Positions 10,808-18,145 of a stretch of DNA of 64,000 nucleotides are shown piece by piece. The stretch is from assembly GCF_014696625.1 (NCBI RefSeq), contig NZ_JACJQL010000001.1, positions 1 through 64,000 of the forward strand, written 5' to 3'. This stretch comes from Nostoc parmelioides FACHB-3921. Lineage in GTDB: Bacteria; Cyanobacteriota; Cyanobacteriia; Cyanobacteriales; Nostocaceae. Positions within the stretch are counted from its first letter, which is position 1, and every line of letters begins with the position of its first letter. The notes beneath the pieces were generated by a model. That model had not been told where the DNA came from. It did not search any database and worked only from the letters and a program-made list of their open reading frames with translations. The translations under genes and the position numbers were made by a program.

Positions 10808-11405
10808 GATTGTCTTAACCGTATAAAGTTTCAGTAAGGTGTTAGTAAATATCTGAGCAGAGATTTACTAACTCTTTTTTTATGATCTGCCACCTTGTTA
10901 TTCGATTATTTAAAAATTGTCAACACTGAGTGCTACATTTTAGACCTAACTTAAGTTATGAATTGTAGTCGTCTTCTAGTTGTAAATCAGCAAGAGACTG
11001 GCTTCGCTACAGATTATTGACTCCAGTCGTTTAGCAGCGATCGCCATCTATGAGAAAGCAAACTCACGCTTAAAATTAAATTTAGTAAATTCTCATTGCT
11101 GTAGTTCCTGGTATCATTTCTTCAGATAAACTTAATATTAGTATTTATTTAAAATATTTTGTATTAAATCTTACAAAAATTTCTAAAAACTTTAGTATAT
11201 ATTCTGTCTTTGTGTTATATGGTATATAAGTATTTGATAAATATCAAATCTTGCTTAAATTGCTTTAGATAATTTCTTAACATTTACATAAACTTTCCAG
11301 ATAAATCGCCAAACAATTGAATTTAGTATTTATTAGTTTTTATCTTGACCAAGATTGAGATGTTAGTTAAAATTCCTGCATTAAATTATACTTTTGGACT
11401 AAAAA
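10808..11405. other. AT-rich gap with no visible gene
   Basis: About 600 bp, strongly AT-rich, between two divergent genes. I see no coding region, and only one HIP1-like site (GCGATCGC near 11038). The AT-richness rises toward the ATP-grasp gene and continues into it. Confidence 0.6.
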
Positions 11406-12407
11406 ATGCCATTAGTCACGTCAATAATTCAGAAGATAGCACCCCAAATAGGTGCGGTTGTTGTGGTAGATCCAGAATATGAATTAGTGGGGCATATTAC
11501 ATTTAAGAATGGAAAAAAATCATTTTTTAGTACGACGAAATTAAATATTAACGGTTTTGGTTCCGCAGAAATAGCAAAAGATAAGGGTTATTCAAAATTC
11601 TTCCTTAAACATTTTGGTTATCATGTGACTGAAGGGCAAACCTTTTTTAGTCATAAATTTTGTAAAAAAATAGGTAATGAAAGAGATATTGATGCTGGAT
11701 TTGAATATGCTAAATTTATTGGATTTCCAGTAATTATTAAACCCATTAATTTAAGCCAAGGAAAATTAGTTACAAAAGTTCATAATAAAACGGAATATTA
11801 TCAAGTATCAAAAAAAATATTTCGAGCTAATGCAGGATTGATTATTGAGAGATTTTATCTCGGTAAAGATTACAGAATTGTGGTGATAGATGACGAAATA
11901 ATAGCGGCATATCAAAGGCTGCCTCTATCAGTAATTGGAGATGGAAAATCAAATGTTACAGAATTGATACAGCGTAAACAAGATGGTTTTATCCAAAATT
12001 TGGGAAAAAAAATTATTGATGTTGATGATTTTCGGATTAAACGCAAGTTGCAGAAGCAAAGCCTCAACTTAAACAGTGTGATTCCCAACGGTAAGGTAGT
12101 GTATCTTTTAGATAATGCCAATTTATCTAGTGGTGGTGAAGCAGTGGATGTTACGGACAATATTCATCCCGACTTTCAGAAATTGGCTTTAAACGTCACA
12201 AAAGATATGGGATTACGATTAATGGGTTTGGATATAATCACTCAAGATATTACCAGACCAATGGTGGATTATGTGATTATTGAAGTTAATGGTTCTCCTG
12301 GCCTGACACATTATGCTTCCATTGGAGATATTCAAACTAAGAGAGTGGAAGATTTATATCTCAAAGTTTTGAAAGCATTGGAAACGGAGTACAACAGCGA
12401 AAATTAA
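11406..12407 (+). CDS. Stand-alone ATP-grasp ligase resembling the cyanophycin synthetase ATP-grasp domain
   Basis: The 333-residue protein is a single ATP-grasp unit. The nucleotide-binding strand FPVIIKPINLSQGK, IERFYLGKDYRIVVIDDEIIAAYQRLPLSVIGDGKSNVTELI and the C-terminal metal-binding IIEVNGSPGL are all present. The stretch NANLSSGGEAVDVTDNIHPDF followed by MGLDI closely resembles the central domain of CphA. The Mur-ligase-like half of CphA is absent, so it should form an amide or peptide bond from a carboxyl phosphate but is unlikely to make cyanophycin alone. It is more AT-rich than its surroundings and has no operon partner, suggesting transfer. Substrate unknown. Confidence 0.8.
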   Translation: MPLVTSIIQKIAPQIGAVVVVDPEYELVGHITFKNGKKSFFSTTKLNINGFGSAEIAKDKGYSKFFLKHFGYHVTEGQTFFSHKFCKKIGNERDIDAGFEYAKFIGFPVIIKPINLSQGKLVTKVHNKTEYYQVSKKIFRANAGLIIERFYLGKDYRIVVIDDEIIAAYQRLPLSVIGDGKSNVTELIQRKQDGFIQNLGKKIIDVDDFRIKRKLQKQSLNLNSVIPNGKVVYLLDNANLSSGGEAVDVTDNIHPDFQKLALNVTKDMGLRLMGLDIITQDITRPMVDYVIIEVNGSPGLTHYASIGDIQTKRVEDLYLKVLKALETEYNSEN

Positions 12408-12443
12408 GTAGCCGTGATGAACGGCATATGCCAGAACTTATGG

Positions 12444-13181
12444 TTACAACTTTTCTAGTAGCCAGGCTACCGCCGTATCAGTATCTGTCACTTGTTCACC
12501 GTTTGGTACGACTGGACGATTGACCATGACAACTTGTACGCCTAGTTCTCTTGCTGCAACAATCTTGGCATAGGTGGCATCACCGCCACTATTTTTACTA
12601 ACTAAAGTATCAATATTATGTTGAATGAGGATGTCTCTTTCTTGGGGTAGGGTAAAGGGGCCGCGATCGCACAATATCACCCCAGGCGGAACTAAAGCAT
12701 CAGCAGCAGGAGGATCGATCATCCGCATGAGAAACCAAATATCATGTAGATGAGCGAAGGCGGAGAGTTCTTGTCTACCAACAGTTAAAAATACTCTTTT
12801 GGCTTGATTTTTCAAAATAGCGGCGGCGGCGCTTGTAGTATCAACTTCTATCCAGCGATCGCCTGCTACTTTCACCCAGGGAGGACGGATTAACATCAAA
12901 CGTGGTATCCCCACCTCATCAGCCGCCAGCGCCGCATTCTCAGAAATTTGTGAAGCAAAAGGGTGAGTAGCGTCAATTAATAAATCAACCTGCATTTGAC
13001 GCAGATACTCAGCTAATCCAGGCGCACCACCAAAACCCCCCACACGGACGTTACCAGATGGGAGAGAAGGTTCACGGGTGCGACCGGCTAAAGATGCGAT
13101 CGCTTCAATACCGGGAATAGTGGCAACTTTGGCACTGAGTTCGGCTGCATCTCCGGTTCCACCCAGAATTAAAAGGCGCAT
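12444..13181 (-). CDS. cobK: Precorrin-6A (cobalt-precorrin-6A) reductase
   Basis: The 245-residue protein begins MRLLILGGTGDAAELS, the nucleotide-binding start of CobK/CbiJ. I chose the ATG at 13181; the longer frame to 13235 would translate a run of TAAAAAG heptamers. Family landmarks are GRTREPSLPSGNVRVGGFGG, DLLIDATHPFASQISENA, the VFLTVGRQELSAF segment and LVSKNSGGDATYAKI. The enzyme reduces the macrocycle at the precorrin-6A stage of corrin-ring synthesis. A DUF1636 gene under a cobalamin riboswitch lies upstream on the same strand, which supports the assignment, though 291 bp with repeats separate them. Confidence 0.93.
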   Translation of the reverse strand: MRLLILGGTGDAAELSAKVATIPGIEAIASLAGRTREPSLPSGNVRVGGFGGAPGLAEYLRQMQVDLLIDATHPFASQISENAALAADEVGIPRLMLIRPPWVKVAGDRWIEVDTTSAAAAILKNQAKRVFLTVGRQELSAFAHLHDIWFLMRMIDPPAADALVPPGVILCDRGPFTLPQERDILIQHNIDTLVSKNSGGDATYAKIVAARELGVQVVMVNRPVVPNGEQVTDTDTAVAWLLEKL

Positions 13182-13472
13182 CTTAACAAGTAAAAAGTAA
13201 AAAGTAAAAAGATAATCCCCATAAATAAAGCGCAAAGTCAGAGTGCCGGCTTCCGGCGAACTGAACTTTGCAAGATCGAGGATTTATAATGAACGCCTTA
13301 TTTCTCGCGCTATGCGTCTCGAAATAAATGTTTCTATTTCGTTGCATAAATGAATTTAGGGCGAAGTCAGAGCGCCGGAAACCAGCGATCTGAACTTCGT
13401 AAGAGAGGGGCTTATGACCATTGTTCTTTTTCTTTCTTTTGCCTTTTAGCTTTTAACTTTTGCCTTATTTGG
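13182..13472. repeat. Two copies of a structured 43-nt element plus heptamer repeats
   Basis: Copies at 13232-13274 and 13361-13403 align without gaps over 43 nt. Each can fold by pairing its ends: GCAAAGT with ACTTTGC in the first, GCGAAGT with ACTTCGT in the second, so the A-to-G change in one arm is matched by T-to-C in the other. Heptamer STRRs flank them (13190-13211 and 13430-13465). Between the copies is another inverted repeat, TTATTTC with GAAATAA. Confidence 0.6.
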
Positions 13473-13865
13473 TCAGGTGGGAATCCTGGCGAGAATGCCT
13501 TTTTTCAAAGGTTCGGGACGTTCTGACCAAGGCAGTAAACCATCTGCTTTATCGTAGTATTTACTAGCACATTCCAATACCGCAGAGGCATGATCATCTA
13601 CAGCTAGATCACCAAATAAATAGGTCAATTTACCTTTGCCTGTAAAAGCTACAACACAAGAACGGTTGCAAGCACTCATACATTCAACTTCTCGGATCGG
13701 GAATTTATCCCGTAACTCCCACTCTTGTGCTAGCTGTTGGAGTTGATTTAAAAGTTTTTGACCGCCGCTTTCACCTACGCGTTTACCATCTTGCCAGACA
13801 CTAGCGCAGGTTTTGCAGACAAAGAGTGTGTGTTCTGCCACACTCAAGGAATTATCAGTAGTCAT
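13473..13865 (-). CDS. DUF1636 ferredoxin-like metal-binding protein
   Basis: From the ATG at 13865 the protein has 130 residues, preceded by a GAGG Shine-Dalgarno-like sequence; a TTG at 13895 would lie too close to the riboswitch. It carries paired cysteines CKTC and CMSACNRSC, the arrangement of the thioredoxin-like [2Fe-2S] ferredoxin/DUF1636 group, and ends with SERPEPLKKGILARIP, a typical family tail. Such genes are commonly found near cobalt and cobalamin genes. The upstream riboswitch and downstream cobK point to a role in B12 or cobalt handling. The precise biochemical role is unknown. Confidence 0.85.
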   Translation of the reverse strand: MTTDNSLSVAEHTLFVCKTCASVWQDGKRVGESGGQKLLNQLQQLAQEWELRDKFPIREVECMSACNRSCVVAFTGKGKLTYLFGDLAVDDHASAVLECASKYYDKADGLLPWSERPEPLKKGILARIPT

Positions 13866-13898
13866 CCGTACCTCGCAGATGTTGAGAATCGTCAATTT

Positions 13899-14041
13899 CG
13901 GCGGGCATTCTGGCTGGGAAAGTTACAAGAGTTTTCTTTCCTTCACAGTTGCGGGACAGCGCCGGACTTACACCGTTCACCTACGAAAGATTGCAGGTAT
14001 ACTTTCCCCGTTACCTCTGGTGACTGCTCCCCACCAGAACC
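13899..14041 (-). promoter_or_regulatory. Cobalamin (AdoCbl-type) riboswitch
   Basis: On the minus strand the segment opens with GGTTCTGGTGGGGAGCAG, continues with TAAGTCCGGCGCTGTCCCGC and AACTGTGA, and ends with the B12 box AGCCAGAATGCCCGCC (plus-strand 13900-13915). These match the conserved core of cobalamin riboswitches in order and spacing. It lies 34 bases before the DUF1636 start codon, so it probably lowers expression of that gene, and perhaps of cobK, when cobalamin is sufficient. Confidence 0.93.
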
Positions 14042-14295
14042 GAATATTTACTTAATGGTAACATCTAGGACTTAAGCATGAAAACGAAAAATCAAGGGTT
14101 TGGAGAAGGGTGTAGGGGTATGAATCAATTCAAAATACCCTACGGGAAGCTAAAGCTACAAAATACCCTACGGGAAGGCTACGCCAACAAAATTCAAAAT
14201 AAATGTTTGAAACCCTTACACCCTTACACCCCTACACCCAGTCTCAACAGAAAATCTGGGTGCGTAAGTCTTATGTTTCCAACTCTTAACTTAAT
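14042..14295. repeat. Intergenic repeats between riboswitch and VWA gene
   Basis: No gene. Two direct copies of AAAATACCCTACGGGAAG lie at about 14133-14150 and 14160-14177, the second running into GGCTACGCC, a common Nostoc repeat. Near 14210-14235 are heptamers of the type CCCTTACA. Confidence 0.55.
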
Positions 14296-16143
14296 TTAGT
14301 TAGTGATATTTGGTTGTAAAAATCGCTTAATCTCACCAGAAGCAATATAAGATTTGCCATCGGGTGCTGTCTTCACTTCCTCAACGACATAAAGCATTCC
14401 TTCCTCACGAATTGAACGAGGAAAACGCATATTCCAATCCGGTTCATATCCGTCGGAAACTACCCTAGCGCGCAACTTGCTGCCATCTTTGACGCATTGA
14501 ATGAGAACACCATGATCTATGGTATCAGTGGTGGGAAGATCGGCCGCAGTGGCTGGGGCTTTGGAGGCTTTACTTGTGCTAGTTGACCTCGATTGTCTAG
14601 GAGCAACAAAAATATCTGTTTCGCCAGGTTTGGCAAAACGGCTGACTTTGCCGACTACACGGTAGAAAGAGCCATTGCTTGACAATTCTAGTCCTTCAAC
14701 AATATACCGCGCTCCTTCAGCACGAATGGAACGGGGAAATTGAACATTTTTAGTTTGGTCGTAACCATCAGATATAACTTTAATCCGCAGTTTACCGCCT
14801 TCACGGACGCAAGCAAGTTCCACTCCAGTACCGATTTCATTGACAACCGGCATTGCGTATACTTCATCGCCAGCAGTGACACCTCGCCCCGCCAAATCAC
14901 CGCGATTACGCGTCATTGTCTGATAACTTTGATCCCGCAGTTCTTTCCGCCCGGCGTTACCTAGAGCTTGTTGTGCAATTCGACCTGCGAAATACTCCAG
15001 CTGATCAATCTCTTCGGCAATTTCAAAATTCTCATTTAAGCCTTGGTCTCGGAGATACTGCACCAAATCACGGAGGGTTTTTTCCGCAGCTTGATGTTGA
15101 CCATGTTCTGCTAATTCGAGGGCTGTTTCTTTAGCTTTGGCGATCGTCAGGCGGCTGAGGTCAAGGATAATATGACTGGAAGAGGCTAACGCTGATTCCT
15201 CGATTGTCCCAACTTTGGCGATGACATCTGTTGTTCCGGAAACGCTTTGAATAACGTCATTCTGCACTACATCAGCACTGTAATGCAGCTTCATCACTGG
15301 TAAATTACCTACTTGAGCAGAAGATATCATCAAACTCAAACCCAGAAGTTTATCTTCTCCCTCGTAAAGCTCCCCCAAGGTAATCACAGGTTGACCAGCT
15401 TCATTTTGGCTAACTTTCGCAAGACTTAAAGTATCAACCAGAGTGATACCATCAGCTAACTCTAGTGTTACTTTCAAGTTTTGACCTACCACAGCTCTAA
15501 GACTATCCAGTTCAATGCTAAAAACTTCTGCTGCTTCATCAATGCTTTGAATGAAGTAGAAGTTGCCATTAGCAGCTCTCGCCATCCCAATTAGTAGATC
15601 CTCATTGAAACCTTGAGCAAACCCCAAAGTAGTTGTAGTAATCCCTTCCTCAGCTTTTTGGGCCGATGTGGCTGTGAGTATCTTTGGGTCTTGAATACCC
15701 ATATTGGCGTGACCATCAGTCAGCAGCAGTACACGATTAATTTTTTGCGGATCAAGTTGATTCTTGACATACTCACAGCCCTTAAGCCATCCTCCCGATA
15801 AGTTAGTAATACCACCTGCCCTCACCTGACGGATGGACTTTTTGAGCGCAGGTTTGTCAGTTACAGGTTGGGGTGAAACAACCGTATCTACCGCATCATC
15901 GTAAACTACCACTGAGAGAATATCTTTTGGCTCAAGTTGATCTACCACAGATTCAGCCGCCTTGAGGGCATGATGTAAAGCTGCACCTGCCATAGAACCT
16001 GAGCGGTCAATTACAAGGGAAAGGTTAAGGTTGCGTCGGGGAGATTCGGGTATTTCCGCACGAAAACGCAGTAGGATATTAGCCTTTAATGAAAATCCGG
16101 CAGGTAAAATAGGTTGGTCGAATTCATAACTTGTTTTTACCAT
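14296..16143 (-). CDS. VWA-domain protein with a duplicated C-terminal module
   Basis: The 615-residue protein has a von Willebrand factor A domain at about residues 38-215 with the complete MIDAS start DRSGSM (D-x-S-x-S) and later TNLSGG and LLLTDG. A middle region (about 220-430) is of the kind found behind VWA domains in bacterial VIT/YfbK-like proteins. The C-terminus contains two homologous units of about 70 residues, joined by a Ser/Thr/Ala-rich linker; both share KLR..V.SDGY....N..FPRSIR.EG..Y.VE. No signal peptide is visible, so a cytoplasmic metal-dependent protein-binding role is inferred. I do not know a name for the repeated module. Confidence 0.8.
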   Translation of the reverse strand: MVKTSYEFDQPILPAGFSLKANILLRFRAEIPESPRRNLNLSLVIDRSGSMAGAALHHALKAAESVVDQLEPKDILSVVVYDDAVDTVVSPQPVTDKPALKKSIRQVRAGGITNLSGGWLKGCEYVKNQLDPQKINRVLLLTDGHANMGIQDPKILTATSAQKAEEGITTTTLGFAQGFNEDLLIGMARAANGNFYFIQSIDEAAEVFSIELDSLRAVVGQNLKVTLELADGITLVDTLSLAKVSQNEAGQPVITLGELYEGEDKLLGLSLMISSAQVGNLPVMKLHYSADVVQNDVIQSVSGTTDVIAKVGTIEESALASSSHIILDLSRLTIAKAKETALELAEHGQHQAAEKTLRDLVQYLRDQGLNENFEIAEEIDQLEYFAGRIAQQALGNAGRKELRDQSYQTMTRNRGDLAGRGVTAGDEVYAMPVVNEIGTGVELACVREGGKLRIKVISDGYDQTKNVQFPRSIRAEGARYIVEGLELSSNGSFYRVVGKVSRFAKPGETDIFVAPRQSRSTSTSKASKAPATAADLPTTDTIDHGVLIQCVKDGSKLRARVVSDGYEPDWNMRFPRSIREEGMLYVVEEVKTAPDGKSYIASGEIKRFLQPNITN

Positions 16144-16272
16144 TTCATTTTCCCCTGTGAGTTATTTGTCATCAGCCGCAACCCTGATGATGTTTCAACA
16201 CTAAGTGTTGCGATTAGTGTACCCAGGATGTTTTCATGACTTAGGGTATAAAAAACCCAGCCTGACATTTTG

Positions 16273-16303
16273 GCAAAGCTAAGAGTTTCTTAACTCCTAG
16301 CTT
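16273..16303. repeat. Inverted repeat downstream of DUF4360 gene
   Basis: AAAGCTAAGAGTT and AACTCCTAGCTTT form a near-perfect 13-bp stem with a TCTT loop, ten bases after the stop codon of the neighbouring minus-strand gene. It may act as a terminator, but no T-run follows the stem directly on that strand. Confidence 0.45.
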
Positions 16304-16312
16304 TGGAAAAAC

Positions 16313-16918
16313 CTAACGGCACTGACGATATTTAACGTGATAAACCAAGCCACGGTGAGCCAGGTCAAAAGAGTCAACAGTTGCCATCCCTTGGCCACTA
16401 GCAGTCATTGCAGCATTCACACGCATATTTACACTGTCACCACAACGTGACCAGACATTACCCACAGTAACTAATTTATCTCGGACGTTGTAGTCAGTTT
16501 CGCCTCTAAATGTTCTGGAGAAAACTGGCCCGCGCTGACCAGCAAAAAAGTACTCTGCTCTTAGTCTCCCAGTGGTGCCAGGAGCAACATAGCCCCGATA
16601 ATCAGCATCATAAAGGGAAATTTGAAAGCCTTGGGGTACTTTAATCGGAATGCTCATATTACAGCTTTTGCGACGTTCTGCTGCCTTATTGCCTAGAGCA
16701 ATAAATTGATCAAATAGAATACTTAACTCTTGACCATCAGGGCTAACATTCACACTAGCAGACCCATCGGGGCAACCGTTACCACCATATTCTGCGCCTA
16801 AAATTTCAACTTTGTTGTTAGCAAGGGCAGGGCCGACAGAAGCCATGATCATTGTGGACGCGGCTAGAAAAGCTTTTACGAAGTTGATAGATGTTTTTGT
16901 GAAGTTTTGATTAGTCAT
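16313..16918 (-). CDS. Secreted DUF4360-type protein
   Basis: The 201-residue protein has a signal peptide (FVKAFLAASTMIMASVGPALA, cleaved before NN). The mature part has the features of DUF4360 proteins: EILGAEYGGNGCPDGSASVNVSPDGQELSILFDQF near the start and a conserved cysteine pattern (GCP, KSCNM, SRCGD, final RQC). It is exported, but the function of this family is unknown. It stands alone on the minus strand between the VWA and ribokinase genes. Confidence 0.8.
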   Translation of the reverse strand: MTNQNFTKTSINFVKAFLAASTMIMASVGPALANNKVEILGAEYGGNGCPDGSASVNVSPDGQELSILFDQFIALGNKAAERRKSCNMSIPIKVPQGFQISLYDADYRGYVAPGTTGRLRAEYFFAGQRGPVFSRTFRGETDYNVRDKLVTVGNVWSRCGDSVNMRVNAAMTASGQGMATVDSFDLAHRGLVYHVKYRQCR

Positions 16919-17015
16919 AAATCTACTCTCCTGTATGGAGTATCTTGAATAGCTTTAAATTCAAGTGTAATCCGAAGAATTTCGGAAACTTCGAGTATAA
17001 GAAACTTCACAAAAG

Positions 17016-17939
17016 TCACAAACCTCTTTCCTTGAGGAAAGCCTCAAGTGTCAACTTGTCAGGTAACGAAGTTTGTGCGCCCAATTTTGTTGCGGCTAAA
17101 GCACCTGCTGCCGCACCCCAAACAACTGCCTGATGTAAGGAAAGCCCAGAATAAAGTGCTGTTGCCAAACCACCATTAAAGGCATCACCAGCCGCTACAG
17201 TATCAACTGTATCCACAAAGAAGGCTGGGACAAAAAAGGTATCTTTGTCTGTGGCGCAAACAACACCTTTAGCGCCCAGTTTAACGATCGCACTTTTCAC
17301 ACCTTTTTGCAATAACGCTCTGGCTGCCTTTAGCGCTGTATCTTCCCCGTCTACAGGAAAGCCCACAAGTTGTCCGGCTTCTACTTCATTGGGGGTAATG
17401 ATATCAACCAAGGGGTAAAGTTCTGCTGGTAAATCTGATAGTGCAGGTGCGGGATCTAAAATTACTGTGATATTCTTACTTCTTGCTGCTTGGGCAGCTG
17501 CGATAACGGCGGGTACAGGAATTTCTAATTGTAATAGCAGGGCTGTAGCTGTGGGTAATATGTGTGATAGTCGTTCTACATCTGATTGATTGACTCGTCC
17601 GTTAGCACCAGGAATAACAACTATTTGATTTTCACCATCATGAGCGACGGTAATCATCGCCACTCCAGAACTGGTAGTTTCATCTACAAAAATATTGTCA
17701 GTTCGTACGCCAGCATTTTGCAGATTTTCCATCAGTTCTGTACCAAAACCATGTGCGCCAACACGTCCCACCATTTGGGTAGGAACTCCCAGTTTGGCTA
17801 CTGCTACAGCTTGGTTTGCACCTTTACCCCCAGGAACCTTGAAAAAGTCTTCTCCCAGTAAGGTTTCTCCTGCAATTGGTAACTTGGGTGCTGTGGCAAC
17901 TAAATCTATATTGATGCTACCGAAGACGATAATGCTCAT
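17016..17939 (-). CDS. rbsK: Ribokinase (PfkB family)
   Basis: The 307-residue protein begins MSIIVFGSINIDLVA, the N-terminal strand of PfkB kinases, with the first signature GGKGANQAVAVAKLG and the catalytic second signature DTVDTVAAGDAFNGGLA, where the aspartate is the base. Sequence style matches ribokinase (phosphorylates D-ribose at O5) more than adenosine or fructokinases. No ribose transporter is adjacent, so salvage of ribose from nucleoside breakdown is a plausible role. Confidence 0.88.
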   Translation of the reverse strand: MSIIVFGSINIDLVATAPKLPIAGETLLGEDFFKVPGGKGANQAVAVAKLGVPTQMVGRVGAHGFGTELMENLQNAGVRTDNIFVDETTSSGVAMITVAHDGENQIVVIPGANGRVNQSDVERLSHILPTATALLLQLEIPVPAVIAAAQAARSKNITVILDPAPALSDLPAELYPLVDIITPNEVEAGQLVGFPVDGEDTALKAARALLQKGVKSAIVKLGAKGVVCATDKDTFFVPAFFVDTVDTVAAGDAFNGGLATALYSGLSLHQAVVWGAAAGALAATKLGAQTSLPDKLTLEAFLKERGL

Positions 17940-18145
17940 AAGAATGATTTTTATTGATCATCATAAATCTTACGCTCTGGGTCATAACTAATAAGTGATG
18001 ATGCTTTATTTCTACTTTTACCAATTACTCATTCCCAAAGTATTATTAGCCATACCAATTCTCAATTAAATTCAGTATGTATTAATACTGAACTTTTAGT
18101 ATAAAGTTTTTGTTAGGTTTTACATAGAAGCTTATAGGTGCTTTT

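Noticed and set aside
12444..13235. Longer cobK form starting at 13235
   Set aside because: The extra 18 residues come from TAAAAAG heptamers; the nucleotide-binding motif begins directly at the ATG at 13181.
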